Below, in pieces: positions 42,542 through 51,898 of a DNA stretch of 64,000 bases. The translations under genes were made by a program, and so were the position numbers. The notes under the pieces are model-generated. The model searched no databases. It was given only the letters and a program-made list of their open reading frames with translations, and was not told the origin of the DNA. How positions within the stretch are numbered: the first letter of the stretch is position 1; each line of letters begins with the position of its first letter. Source of the DNA: Ulvibacterium sp965248315 (GTDB lineage Bacteria > Bacteroidota > Bacteroidia > Flavobacteriales > Flavobacteriaceae). The stretch covers positions 3,844,001 to 3,908,000 of the forward strand of contig NZ_CBDFIX010000002.1 of the NCBI RefSeq assembly GCF_965248315.1, written 5' to 3'.

Positions 42542-44368
42542 ATGAACAAGACAGTAAATATAAATCTCGCCAATATACTTTTTCATATTGATGAAGATGC
42601 GTACAACAAAATGCGACGTTATCTAGAGGCCATAAAACGTTCCTTTGCCAATACACCAGGAAGCGATGAAATTCTGGCCGATATCGAAGCAAGAATAGCC
42701 GAACTTTTCCAAGAAAAAATGGAAAATGAGCGCCAGGTCATTACTCAAACACAAGTAGACGAGGTCATTACCATCATGGGGCAGCCCGAAGACTACATGG
42801 TAGACGAGGATATCTTTGAGGACGAACCAAGGCCCAAGACCGAGCCCAGACGCGTAAAAAAGCTATATCGTGATACCGAACAGAAATATGTAGCAGGTGT
42901 TTCCTCTGGTCTGGGACATTATTTAGGGATTGATCCATTATGGATACGTCTCCTATGGATATTCCTTACCCTAGGTTCCGGTGGAGGTTTCATCCTTATC
43001 TATGGCTTGTTGTGGATATTGATACCCGAAGCTGCCAGTACCGCACAAAAATTGGATATGAGGGGCGAGGCTATCAATATCAGTAACATAGAACGAAAGG
43101 TAAAAGAGGGGTTTGAAGACGTTACGGAAAAGGTAAAAAGTGTGGATTATGAAAAGGTCGGGAACCAAGTAAAAAGTAGTGGGAAGACTTTTTTTGATAC
43201 CCTTGGGGACATTGTTCTTTTCTTTTTTAAAATCATTGCGAAATTCATTGGGATCATCTTGATCATTGTGGGTGCGGCAACCATTATCGGATTGTTTATA
43301 GGCCTATTGACAGTTGGTATCGCCGATGTAGTGAATATACCTGGAATAGACTTTTACAACATTGTAAACTCTAGCAGTGTCCCTGTATGGCTCATGTCCC
43401 TGTTCGTGTTTTTTGCTATTGGCATTCCATTTTTCTTCTTGCTCTATTTGGGACTTAAGATTTTGGTTACCAATTTAAAATCCATTGGAAACGTTGCCAA
43501 ATTTACCTTGTTGGGGCTGTGGTTGATTTCGATAATCATGCTTATCATATTTGGGATACGGCAGGCGGCAGCCCACGCCTATTCTGGCAGCACCACGGTA
43601 GAGGATACCTTTTATATGGAAAACCCCACGGATACTTTGAATATCGCCATTCTATCCTCAGAACTTATAGATCAAGGAAGGCATATTCGTATGGATGATA
43701 TGCATCTCATCTATAATGATCAGGGCGAGGAAGTCTTACTTTCGGAGGATGTGCGTTTTACCATAAAAAAATCCAAGGACTCCGTTATACGACTAAAAAT
43801 GCGTAAGGAGGCCAATGGGTCTTCCTTTAACGAGGCCAGGGAAACAGCCGAAAAAATACAATATAGCTATCGCATGGAGGGCAACAACCTTATTTTGGAT
43901 AATTACCTGACCACCGCCCGAGATAACAAATTCATGGACCAGGAGGTAAGGGTGGAGCTTTTTCTTCCTGTTGGCACTGTCATCAATTACGAAAAGGATA
44001 ACGGTCGTTGTTGGACCTTAAGGGCCGACAACGATCGTGATCTAAATGGATGTGACATGAGTGACTACACCTGGAAAATGCTACAAGACGGGGAGTTGAC
44101 CTGTTTGGACTGCCCCGAAGAGCTAAACGAAGAAACCAGTGAAAATGGTGAAAATAAAATAATTATCAATGGGGATGGCATAGACATCAATATTGAGGAA
44201 GATGGGGAATCCTTCAAATTAAAAGTCAACGAGGACGGTGTAAAAATGAAGGCAAGTGATGGGGATAATGATAAGGTGGATATTAACATTGATGGTAATG
44301 GAGACAGTTTTGAAATGAAAATTGAGGAAGACGGGGTCACCACAAAAAAAACAATAACAAAGGATTAG
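42542..44368 (+). CDS. PspC-domain envelope-stress protein
   Basis: The 608-residue protein begins with about 100 cytoplasmic residues (helical, with AEARIAELFQEKM). Residues about 108-175 form a PspC domain (LYRDTEQKYVAGVSSGLGHYLGIDPLWIRLLWIFLTL), with further membrane helices to about residue 345. The C-terminal 220 residues are outside and acidic, with repeated beta segments (IIINGDGIDINIEEDG and similar). It is the usual partner of PadR in Flavobacteria and is followed by the GIN-domain lipoprotein gene. The set is thought to sense envelope stress; that is family-level knowledge. Confidence 0.88.
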   Translation: MNKTVNINLANILFHIDEDAYNKMRRYLEAIKRSFANTPGSDEILADIEARIAELFQEKMENERQVITQTQVDEVITIMGQPEDYMVDEDIFEDEPRPKTEPRRVKKLYRDTEQKYVAGVSSGLGHYLGIDPLWIRLLWIFLTLGSGGGFILIYGLLWILIPEAASTAQKLDMRGEAINISNIERKVKEGFEDVTEKVKSVDYEKVGNQVKSSGKTFFDTLGDIVLFFFKIIAKFIGIILIIVGAATIIGLFIGLLTVGIADVVNIPGIDFYNIVNSSSVPVWLMSLFVFFAIGIPFFFLLYLGLKILVTNLKSIGNVAKFTLLGLWLISIIMLIIFGIRQAAAHAYSGSTTVEDTFYMENPTDTLNIAILSSELIDQGRHIRMDDMHLIYNDQGEEVLLSEDVRFTIKKSKDSVIRLKMRKEANGSSFNEARETAEKIQYSYRMEGNNLILDNYLTTARDNKFMDQEVRVELFLPVGTVINYEKDNGRCWTLRADNDRDLNGCDMSDYTWKMLQDGELTCLDCPEELNEETSENGENKIIINGDGIDINIEEDGESFKLKVNEDGVKMKASDGDNDKVDINIDGNGDSFEMKIEEDGVTTKKTITKD

Positions 44369-44477
44369 TACAACCGTTATTAACGACAGTTTGGAACGCT
44401 AATAGCACAGTTCAGTAGAATAAATAGGTAACAATACATCATAAGAACGAATTTTACATCAATCTAAAGCAACAATC

Positions 44478-45212
44478 ATGACAACACTAGTTAAAATTAC
44501 AATCGCATTTTTAGTTACGCTCTTTTTATCATCCTGTGCCTTTGATATTAACCTTGGGGATTTTGGACCGGGGAAAAAAGGCAACGGAATTGTAGTGGAA
44601 GAAAGCCGTAAGGTAAAGGAGGATTTTACGGAAATTTCCGCATCCGAAGGTCTACATGTATATGTAACCCAAGCGGACGATTTTGAAATCACGGTAGAAG
44701 CCGATGAGAATGTAATAGACCTGATCGGTACGGATATCAAAAATGGAAGACTGCGGGTCCATGCCATAGAGAACATAGGCAGGGCCACAAAAAAAATATA
44801 TGTTTCCCTTCCTGAAGTCACTGCTTTAAAAAGTTCTAGCGGAGCACATTTAAATACAAAAAACACTGTGGAAACAGATAAACTGGAAATAGATTCCAGC
44901 AGCGGATCCAATCTAAATGTGGAGTTTGTGGTCGGTGACGTGGATATAGATGCCAGTAGCGGAGCTAACCTCAATTTATTGGGAGAGGCTAATATTGCCT
45001 ATATCGATGTTAGTAGTGGTGGTAATATTAATGCCAAGCAATTGGATACCAAAACCTGCCATGCAGATGCAAGTAGTGGTGGCAATCTAAGCGTCAGCGT
45101 GTCGGAATCCCTTACCGCGGATGCCAGTAGTGGTGGTAATATATCCTATTCCGGACAGGCTTCCGTGCAGAGCAAAAAAAACTTATCCGGTAGCATTACC
45201 AAACGGGACTAA
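44478..45212 (+). CDS. GIN-domain (DUF2807) lipoprotein
   Basis: This 244-residue lipoprotein has a signal with lipobox LSSC (Cys21). The rest is a right-handed parallel beta-helix of the putative auto-transporter adhesin head GIN type: FTEISASEGLHVYVTQAD near residue 55, then repeated rungs of about 18-20 residues marked DASSGANLN, DVSSGGNIN, DASSGGNLS and DASSGGNIS. It probably lies on the outer membrane. It follows the PspC gene by 109 bp. A strong terminator is found 22 bp after its stop. Confidence 0.88.
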   Translation: MTTLVKITIAFLVTLFLSSCAFDINLGDFGPGKKGNGIVVEESRKVKEDFTEISASEGLHVYVTQADDFEITVEADENVIDLIGTDIKNGRLRVHAIENIGRATKKIYVSLPEVTALKSSSGAHLNTKNTVETDKLEIDSSSGSNLNVEFVVGDVDIDASSGANLNLLGEANIAYIDVSSGGNINAKQLDTKTCHADASSGGNLSVSVSESLTADASSGGNISYSGQASVQSKKNLSGSITKRD

Positions 45213-45233
45213 ATTTAACAACCTAGCGCAAAC

Positions 45234-45260
45234 AACCCCGGTGATATCATCGGGGTTTTC
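45234..45260 (+). terminator. Terminator after the GIN-domain gene
   Basis: AACCCCG-GTGAT and ATCAT-CGGGGTT form a 12-pair stem (one G-U) followed by TTCATTTT. It separates the PadR-PspC-GIN set from the epimerase operon. Confidence 0.8.
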
Positions 45261-45307
45261 ATTTTATAGTAGGTCCTGTTTGTTTATCTTAGCAACAAAA
45301 CTTTTGG

Positions 45308-46318
45308 ATGCGATTGGAGCTAAAAAAATTCGTTCTACGATTGAAACATACATTTAGTATTTCCAGGGAATCCCATGATTTTCAGGATACTCTGATCGTT
45401 TCCTTAAACAAGGACGGAAAAATAGGTTACGGTGAGGCGACCTCCAATCCCTACTACCAAATTACGGTAGAGCGTATGATGATGGAAATTGAAGGGATAA
45501 AAAACGAAATCGAATCCTTTGATTTTACAATACCTCAGGAATTTCATCAATTCTTAACAGAAAAAGAATTAAGCAATTTTTCCATTTGCGCCTTGGATCT
45601 GGCCGCACACGACCTTTATGGAAAACTACTTGAAAAACCATTATATGAAATTTGGGGAACAAAACCCGAACCTTATCCCATTACCAATTATACCATAGGT
45701 ATTGCGGAAATTGATACCATGGTAGCCAAAATGAAGGAACGGCCATGGCCTATTTATAAAATCAAATTAGGCACTGACAATGATGTGCATATTGTAAAGG
45801 AACTCCGCAAGCATACCGACGCCATTTTTAGAATCGATGCCAATTGCGCTTGGACAGCGGAAGAGACCATTTACAATGCTCCCCAGCTCAAGGATTTGGG
45901 TGTAGAATTTTTGGAACAACCCTTAAAGGCGGACGATTGGGAGGGTATGGAAAGGGTTATACACAAAAGTGTCCTGCCCGTGATAGCGGATGAAAGCTGT
46001 ATTGTTGAAGCCGATGTGGAAAAGTGTGCGCTTCACTTCAATGGCATTAATATTAAATTGACCAAGTGCGGGGGCCTTACCCCTGCCCTACGGATGTTGA
46101 AAAAAGCTCGTGATATGGGGCTTAAGACTATGGTAGGCTGTATGACCGAATCTACTGTGGGCATTTCTGCCATAGCCCAACTATTACCACAATTGGATTA
46201 TGTAGATATGGATGGTGCCCTGCTGCTTAAAGAGGATATTGCCGAGGGTATAAAAATTGAAGAAGGGGGAAACGTGGTTTTCCCAGACCTGCCCGGAAGC
46301 GGAATAACCCTGAGGTAA
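45308..46318 (+). CDS. Dipeptide epimerase (L-Ala-D/L-Glu type), enolase superfamily
   Basis: The 336-residue protein belongs to the muconate-lactonizing subgroup of the enolase superfamily. It has YKIKLG near residue 153 (acid/base Lys), IDANCAW near 176 (metal Asp), EFLEQPL near 202 (metal Glu), IADESC near 226 (metal Asp) and KLTKCGGL near 249 (second Lys). Such enzymes interconvert L-Ala-L-Glu and L-Ala-D-Glu during peptidoglycan recycling, though some take other dipeptides. Its stop overlaps the next start (TAATG). Specificity inferred from the family. Confidence 0.88.
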   Translation: MRLELKKFVLRLKHTFSISRESHDFQDTLIVSLNKDGKIGYGEATSNPYYQITVERMMMEIEGIKNEIESFDFTIPQEFHQFLTEKELSNFSICALDLAAHDLYGKLLEKPLYEIWGTKPEPYPITNYTIGIAEIDTMVAKMKERPWPIYKIKLGTDNDVHIVKELRKHTDAIFRIDANCAWTAEETIYNAPQLKDLGVEFLEQPLKADDWEGMERVIHKSVLPVIADESCIVEADVEKCALHFNGINIKLTKCGGLTPALRMLKKARDMGLKTMVGCMTESTVGISAIAQLLPQLDYVDMDGALLLKEDIAEGIKIEEGGNVVFPDLPGSGITLR

Positions 46319-47373
46319 TGGCACATTATATTGACAACTTCCCCGGGCGAGAAATAACCATAAAGGGCAAGAACTATCTCTATTTTGGAGGGACTTCCTA
46401 TTTAGGTTTGCAAACGGATGAGAAATTCCAAGATACTTTAATTAAGAACATAAAAAAATATGGGACTAATTATGGTGCATCCCGTAATTCCAACATTCGT
46501 TTTTCTATTTATAAAAACGCAGAGGAACACCTAGCCTATCTTGCAGGCAGTGAGACCTGCGTTACTTTATCCTCAGGATATCTAGCAGGACAATTCGTAG
46601 CCCAATATTTCAATACTTCAAAATATAAACTCTTCTATGCACCCAACACCCACTCCGCTTTACATTTGGCTACCAACATCAAACAGGCGGTAACCTTCGC
46701 TTCGCTAAATATTGCCGTTCGTGAACATTTAGAAGGTAAAAGCAAAAGCACTCCTGTGGTTCTGTTGGATTCCATAGATTTTTCCGGAGCCCACTACCCA
46801 GATTTTGAAGGGTTAAAACAACTTCCTTTGGAACATGTAATATTAATAGCCGACGATTCCCATGGAATAGGTGTTGTAGGATCCAATGGCGGCGGCGTTT
46901 TCGGAATCCTAAAATCCTTGGAGCCCAAAGAACTGATTGTCTGTTGCTCCTTGGGAAAGGGGTTTGGCATACAGGCCGGGGCAATATTCGGCACGGACTA
47001 CAGAATGGAACAATTAATGAAGACCCCATTTTTTGGTGGTGCCAGCCCGGCTGCCCCTGCCTACCTGGCAACCTTACTGGAAAGCAGCGGACTGTATTCC
47101 GCTAAGAGAAAATCCCTTGTAAAAAATAAAGCTTCTTTTTTAAATGTTTTAAAGGAAAAGAAACGCTTTAATTCCATGCAAGGACACCCGGCCTTTAGTT
47201 ATTCTGATTCCACGTTCACGGACTATCTCTATGAACAAGGTGTTATTATAACCGATTTTAACTATCCAAACGAACATGCCGGGTTAAAGAGTAGGATCGT
47301 TTTAAGTGCCCATCATACCAAACAGGATGTTTTGAGCTTGGCGGCCCTGATCAATGCCTACAAATCCAGTTGA
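46318..47373 (+). CDS. AONS-like PLP-dependent enzyme (class I/II fold)
   Basis: The 351-residue protein has the alpha-oxoamine synthase/aminotransferase fold: YLYFGGTSYLGLQT at the start, NYGASRNSNIRFS near residue 50, ADDSHGIGVVG near 178 (the Asp-x-x-His pair) and the PLP Lys in CCSLGKGFGIQAGAIFG near 220. Relatives such as 8-amino-7-oxononanoate synthase join an amino acid with an acyl-CoA. It is translationally coupled to the dipeptide epimerase gene, which points to amino-acid or peptidoglycan-fragment metabolism, not to biotin. Exact reaction unknown. Confidence 0.85.
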   Translation: MAHYIDNFPGREITIKGKNYLYFGGTSYLGLQTDEKFQDTLIKNIKKYGTNYGASRNSNIRFSIYKNAEEHLAYLAGSETCVTLSSGYLAGQFVAQYFNTSKYKLFYAPNTHSALHLATNIKQAVTFASLNIAVREHLEGKSKSTPVVLLDSIDFSGAHYPDFEGLKQLPLEHVILIADDSHGIGVVGSNGGGVFGILKSLEPKELIVCCSLGKGFGIQAGAIFGTDYRMEQLMKTPFFGGASPAAPAYLATLLESSGLYSAKRKSLVKNKASFLNVLKEKKRFNSMQGHPAFSYSDSTFTDYLYEQGVIITDFNYPNEHAGLKSRIVLSAHHTKQDVLSLAALINAYKSS

Positions 47374-47493
47374 TTTTCCATTCTTTAAAACGTTGATGAT
47401 TTCGTATTATTAAGGTATTGATATTATGAATTTAACAAAAAAATTCGTAACTTTTGATACACTGAATAATCACTAACATTAAAGAACACAACC

Positions 47494-47940
47494 ATGAAAA
47501 AGTTACTCACTTTAATTTTTTTGATGTTGTTCTTGGTATCCGCTACCCACATGACAACATCCGAACAAGAATCGGAACCCTCTTTGGAAGGAACTTGGGA
47601 ACTCATTAACCGTTTTAATTATGATGGTATAAACGTATCCGACACCATTCCAAATGTAAATGGATATAGGCAGGTAAAAATCTATAGCAAAGGAAAAGTA
47701 ATGTGGACACGCTTTTCTCCGGACGATCCAAACGAGTGGTTTGGGTTTGGCACCTATAGCAATAGCATGGATACATTACAAGAACGCCTGGAATATGGCT
47801 CCAAGATAATGATGGGTGTTGTGGATACTATTGAAGTGTTCAAGTTTGAACTTCAATTACATCCCAACTCCTATAGCCAGATATCCTTCGATGAAGACGG
47901 AAATCGTACGTTTTCAGAAAACTATCAACGCATTGATTGA
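47494..47940 (+). CDS. Secreted lipocalin-like protein
   Basis: The 148-residue product has a signal peptide (residues 1-24). The mature part, LEGTWELINRFNYDG near residue 32 and then YRQVKIYSKGKVMWTRFSPD, WFGFGTYS and FELQLHPNSYSQISFDEDG, has the rhythm of a small lipocalin-like barrel. Such proteins bind hydrophobic ligands. Stands alone; a strong bidirectional terminator follows. Confidence 0.7.
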   Translation: MKKLLTLIFLMLFLVSATHMTTSEQESEPSLEGTWELINRFNYDGINVSDTIPNVNGYRQVKIYSKGKVMWTRFSPDDPNEWFGFGTYSNSMDTLQERLEYGSKIMMGVVDTIEVFKFELQLHPNSYSQISFDEDGNRTFSENYQRID

Positions 47941-47959
47941 TTCCAAGTCCAAAAAAGTT

Positions 47960-47997
47960 GCAAAGGCCGCTGTTTATAACAGCGGCCTTTGCTTTAT
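47960..47997. terminator. Bidirectional terminator between convergent genes
   Basis: GCAAAGGCCGCTGTT and AACAGCGGCCTTTGC make a perfect 15-bp stem with a TAT loop, with A-rich sequence on the left and TTTAT on the right. It serves the secreted protein gene and trxB. Confidence 0.88.
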
Positions 47998-48017
47998 AAT
48001 TACAAAATAGAACATTC

Positions 48018-48983
48018 CTAAACTACTTCTTCCGGAGTCTCGACGGTCGCCAGATAGCGCTCGGCATCCAAGGCTGCCATACAACCCGTACCTGCAGCAG
48101 TTACAGCCTGCCTATACTCCTTGTCCTGAGCATCACCACTAGCAAAAACCCCAGGTTTATTGGTTTTGGTAGATTTCCCTTTGGTAAGGATATAACCTGT
48201 TTCGTCCATATCCAATTGCCCTTTAAAAATACCCGTATTCGGTGTATGGCCTATGGCAATAAATAGACCTGTGATGGCTATTTCTTCCTTTCTTCCAGTC
48301 TGGTTGTTTACCATGCGAAGACCTTCCACAACCTGGTCGCCCAAAACCTCATCGATTTCCGTGTTATAACGAACATCAATATTCTTTAAACTATTTACCC
48401 GATGTTGCATGGCCTTGGAGGCCCTCATATGATCCTTTCGTATCAACATGGTAACCTTGTTACAGATATTGGCCAAATAGGAAGCCTCCTCGGCAGCGGT
48501 GTCACCTCCCCCAACAATGGCCACATCCTGCCCTTTATAAAAGAACCCATCACACACCGCGCAGGCGGAAACACCTCCACCTCGTAAACGCTGCTCGCTG
48601 GGAAGGTTAAGGTATTTGGCCGAAGCTCCTGTAGAAATGATTACGGTTTCCGCTTCAATTACCTTGTCGCTATCTATGGTTAATTTGTGAATGCCCCCTG
48701 TTTCGTCGCTCAATTCCACCGCAGTGACCATTCCAATGCGGACCTCCGTACCAAAGCGCTCGGCTTGTTGTTGCAATTGGACCATCATAGTTGGTCCATC
48801 TATACCCTCGGGATATCCCGGAAAATTGTCCACTTCGGTAGTGGTGGTCAATTGCCCTCCAGGTTCCATGCCTGTATACATTACTGGTTTTAAATCTGCC
48901 CTAGCCGCGTAAATAGCGGCGGTATAGCCCGCAGGCCCCGAACCTATTATTACCGTTTTTAATCTTTCTATTTTCTCCGACAT
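48018..48983 (-). CDS. trxB: Thioredoxin reductase
   Basis: The roughly 321-residue flavoprotein has GSGPAGYTAAIYAARA (FAD site), GGQLTTTTEVDNFPGYP, the redox-active CAVC in SACAVCDGFF near residue 138, GGGDTAAEEA (NADPH site) and a C-terminal FASGDAQDKEYRQAVTAAGTG. It reduces thioredoxin with NADPH and so supports MsrA and other redox enzymes. I start at the ATG at 48983; the upstream TTG at 48989 is less likely. It lies at the edge of the stress island but has no FNR-like box in front. Confidence 0.95.
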   Translation of the reverse strand: MSEKIERLKTVIIGSGPAGYTAAIYAARADLKPVMYTGMEPGGQLTTTTEVDNFPGYPEGIDGPTMMVQLQQQAERFGTEVRIGMVTAVELSDETGGIHKLTIDSDKVIEAETVIISTGASAKYLNLPSEQRLRGGGVSACAVCDGFFYKGQDVAIVGGGDTAAEEASYLANICNKVTMLIRKDHMRASKAMQHRVNSLKNIDVRYNTEIDEVLGDQVVEGLRMVNNQTGRKEEIAITGLFIAIGHTPNTGIFKGQLDMDETGYILTKGKSTKTNKPGVFASGDAQDKEYRQAVTAAGTGCMAALDAERYLATVETPEEVV

Positions 48984-49090
48984 AATCAAAAATCCTTATC
49001 TTAAATTTACCTAGGACAAAAGTAGGTTTTTTGCAAAAAACCTTACACTTAATTTATGAAAAGTTATTCTAGCCGATGTCGTCCCTAAAA

Positions 49091-49134
49091 TGACTATAAT
49101 CATAGGCATTAATGCGCGGCATTGTCTACCTTAA
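49091..49134 (+). promoter_or_regulatory. FNR-like box and -7 element before cardiolipin synthase (weaker member)
   Basis: TGAC-TATA-ATCA (49091-49102), then 24 bp, then TACCTTAA (49127-49134), 21 bp before the start codon. Spacing is one base more than in the six members with 23 bp, and the last base of the -7 element is A. Confidence 0.5.
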
Positions 49135-49155
49135 CGCCTTCCAATTAGAGGTTTT

Positions 49156-50592
49156 ATGTTTTTGACCGTACTAGTGGTATTATATCTTATTACAGCTATT
49201 GGTCTGGTTATGGGGTTATTGGTCAATGGTGCCAGGCCTACCAAGACCCTAGCCTGGTTATTGGCCATATTTACCATTCCTGTAGGCGGTATCCTATTCT
49301 ACTTTGTCCTGGGAAGGAATAAAAGAAAAAATAAGTTTTTCGAATTAAAGAAGACTCCCGGAATATCCAAATATCTCAACAAAGTTGACAATTACTATCG
49401 GAAATTGGATGAGGAAAAGGTTCTCCCCGAGCATGTAAGAGAGCAGGTTAAATTGGTAAAACTTCTGACCAAAAGTTCAAAGTTCCTCCCGAGTGCTGGC
49501 AATGCCCTCTTTCCATTAAAGAATGGGCCTTCTACATATGCGGCCATTTTTGATGCTTTGGAAAATGCAAAAAAGTATATCCATATCCAATACTACATAT
49601 TTGAAGAGGGTGAATTGGCAGATAATTTTCTGCAATTACTGAAGCGCAAGGTAAAGGAAGGAATCAAAGTACGCTTTCTATATGATGGTTTCGGAAGCTG
49701 GGAATTGAGCAGAGCCTTTATACAATCACTGGAAAGTTCAGGAATAGAAGTGGCCAGCTTTTTGCCTATGCGGTTCGGTAAATTTCTATCCTCCCTAAAT
49801 TATAGAAATCATCGAAAAATTGTGGTAGTGGACGGTAAGATAGGTTTTACAGGCGGAATTAATATTTCGGATAAATACATAAAAGGCGACCCTGATCTAG
49901 GCATGTGGCTGGATACACATTTGATGATTAAAGGTCCCTTGGTCCGAAGTTTGCAAGCGGTCTTTGCCATGGACTGGTGTTTTGCTAGTGGGAAGGAGGA
50001 CGTCTTTTCCGCAGAACATTTTTTAGAGGAAACTTCGGTAGGCCAGTCCTTTGCCCAAGTTGTTGCCAGTGGGCCCGATTCGGATTTTGCTTCCATTCGT
50101 CAGCTCTATTTTTCCATAGTCAATTCAGCTACGCAATATGTTTACATCATTAACCCGTACATTGTTCCTGGAGAAGCACTATTGGAGGCGTTACAGGTAT
50201 GTGCCCTGGCCGGCGTAGATGTGCGTTTGCTTTTATCCAGTAAATCGGATAGTCTGTTGGTAAAATGGAGCGTACGCTCCTACTTTGAGGATATGTTAAG
50301 GGCGGGAGTAAAAATCTATCTCTACCCTGAGGGATTTCTACATAGCAAGGTCATTATTTCCGATGATCGGTTGACCTCCATAGGAACCGCAAATCTGGAC
50401 GTTAGAAGTTTTGAGCAGAACTATGAAATCAATGTTTTGACGTATGGGAAGGCTATGGCATGTGAGCTAAAAAAGGATTTTATCCGGGACTGTGAAATAA
50501 GTAGTCAAATTGATTACAATGAATTTAAAAAAAGACCTCTGAACGAACGGCTTAAAGAGGGGGCTGCCAAAATTTTCAGTCCTCTATTATAA
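49156..50592 (+). CDS. cls: Cardiolipin synthase (phospholipase D superfamily)
   Basis: The 478-residue protein has two N-terminal membrane helices (VLYLITAIGLVMGLLV, then LAWLLAIFTIPVGGILFYFVLG) and two PLD HKD motifs: HRKIVVVDGKIGFTGGINI near residue 220 and HSKVIISDDRLTSIGTANLDVRSFE near 395. It makes cardiolipin from two phosphatidylglycerols, or from phosphatidylglycerol and another lipid, in the inner membrane. Its promoter has an FNR-like box, which links it to the stress island. Confidence 0.9.
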   Translation: MFLTVLVVLYLITAIGLVMGLLVNGARPTKTLAWLLAIFTIPVGGILFYFVLGRNKRKNKFFELKKTPGISKYLNKVDNYYRKLDEEKVLPEHVREQVKLVKLLTKSSKFLPSAGNALFPLKNGPSTYAAIFDALENAKKYIHIQYYIFEEGELADNFLQLLKRKVKEGIKVRFLYDGFGSWELSRAFIQSLESSGIEVASFLPMRFGKFLSSLNYRNHRKIVVVDGKIGFTGGINISDKYIKGDPDLGMWLDTHLMIKGPLVRSLQAVFAMDWCFASGKEDVFSAEHFLEETSVGQSFAQVVASGPDSDFASIRQLYFSIVNSATQYVYIINPYIVPGEALLEALQVCALAGVDVRLLLSSKSDSLLVKWSVRSYFEDMLRAGVKIYLYPEGFLHSKVIISDDRLTSIGTANLDVRSFEQNYEINVLTYGKAMACELKKDFIRDCEISSQIDYNEFKKRPLNERLKEGAAKIFSPLL

Positions 50593-50715
50593 TAAACTAA
50601 GGCTTTTAAGTGATAATGTATTAGTCCTTCAACCATTCGACCCCCCAAAAGTATAAGGGAAGGCCACTTACTAATTTTTACTTTCTATAAAAATTCCCGT
50701 TCAAAACTCCTGATA

Positions 50716-51372
50716 TTAAAGACCGGTAACTTCATTCTTTGAACCTTTATAGAAAATGAGGTCCTGCTCTTCCATGGCCAGAATTACCAATTTTACATAA
50801 TCATTGATTGTCTTTTCCATATTGGTAGGGTCTGTTATATCTATGGCTCCTCGCCAAATCAATTCCATTTCCTTATCAACACAAATGCAAAATAATGAGG
50901 TCTCCGCATGATATACGGTAAATCCATCGTAATAATCCTCGTCGTAATATATGTCCTGATGGCCCTTATAATCATCAGAAAAAGTTTGGAAAAGCTGGTT
51001 TATACCCTTTATCTTCTTTCTAAAGGTGTGTTTGTCCTGGGACCCTACTACCTTGTTGAACAATATGGCATCAAAGTCCTTATCCAGGAGCTGCTGCTCC
51101 ACTCTTAAAATTTCTTCATCGGATCGTGCCGAAGCCGTGAACTCTACATCAAACAAATCTAGGCTCCGTACAGATTCTATCCCCCTTTTTTCAAATTCCT
51201 TTTGCATCCTGCTCTCGAAAGCTACCCTTGCTTCCTCACTGGGAGCCATACCCACAATAAGCACCTTATAGGCATGGAACAAAACAATATCCGGGTTTTT
51301 CCAATTACTGACCAACCGTGTTGACGAACAACCGATCAAAGCCAACAAAAAGAGTAGAAAAGTCCTTTTCAT
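50716..51372 (-). CDS. Lipoprotein of unknown function
   Basis: The 218-residue product has a lipoprotein signal (MKRTFLLFLLALIGCSS, Cys15). The mature domain starts with YKVLIVGMAPSEEARVAFESRMQKEFEKRG, a Rossmann-like strand-helix pair seen in CsgG or DUF4136-type envelope lipoproteins, then EQQLLDKDFDAILFNKVVG; there is a Tyr- and Asp-rich acidic stretch near 140-155. It ends the predicted hsp20 operon (22 bp after the coiled-coil gene), so it may be part of the stress regulon. Confidence 0.7.
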   Translation of the reverse strand: MKRTFLLFLLALIGCSSTRLVSNWKNPDIVLFHAYKVLIVGMAPSEEARVAFESRMQKEFEKRGIESVRSLDLFDVEFTASARSDEEILRVEQQLLDKDFDAILFNKVVGSQDKHTFRKKIKGINQLFQTFSDDYKGHQDIYYDEDYYDGFTVYHAETSLFCICVDKEMELIWRGAIDITDPTNMEKTINDYVKLVILAMEEQDLIFYKGSKNEVTGL

Positions 51373-51394
51373 AGTTTAGTTGATTTATATGGGA

Positions 51395-51838
51395 TTAATT
51401 AAGCAACCTTTTGCGTTTCTCTTTTTTCATTACTTGTGTGATAAGTTGGAACAGGTTACTTTTTAGGCTTCTGTATTCGTGTAAGTAGCCCTCTATTTCC
51501 GTTACCAAATCCCGATGTGTATCCCTATAAGCCTTTTCCATTTTAGGCTGATCTATATCGTCTACCATTATTTCCAACTGGTTCTCATGTGCCTGCACCT
51601 TCTTGAGCAAGACAACTACTTCTTTTTCGGCCTTTGAAATTGCAGAAATTATTCGCCTACTCTGCTCAAAGATATCCGTATCGGTTAACTGCAAGGTATA
51701 GGACTTCACCAAATCGTTCAGAAACAGTTGCTCATCCCGTACAAAACTTAACTCTGAAAACCAGGATAGTGAAACCTCGTGCATTTCCTGTGGACTGATC
51801 CACTTTATATATTTATATGTTCTTTGTTGTGCATTCAT
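51395..51838 (-). CDS. Coiled-coil protein of the island family, copy 1
   Basis: I start at the ATG at 51838, not at the TTG at 51862. The roughly 147-residue protein is almost all helical, basic at the end (MKKEKRKRLL), with no signal peptide. It begins with a W(x)nLSF-type motif (SWFSELSFVRDEQLFLNDLVKSY) that recurs at the same place in the proteins at 52523 and 60536 (W-x5-8-F-x2-DE-x2-F-x3-L-x-Y pattern). I do not recognise the family. It sits between hsp20 and the lipoprotein, in the same predicted operon. Confidence 0.72.
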   Translation of the reverse strand: MNAQQRTYKYIKWISPQEMHEVSLSWFSELSFVRDEQLFLNDLVKSYTLQLTDTDIFEQSRRIISAISKAEKEVVVLLKKVQAHENQLEIMVDDIDQPKMEKAYRDTHRDLVTEIEGYLHEYRSLKSNLFQLITQVMKKEKRKRLLN

Positions 51839-51898
51839 ATCCGTAATCTTAAAAAGCGGCAAACAGGGACAGTTCTATTTACCGCTTTAAATAAGAGG

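Noticed and set aside
45241..45250. GTGATATCAT as a regulator site
   Set aside because: It is the top of the terminator stem after the GIN-domain gene, and the half-sites have no spacer.
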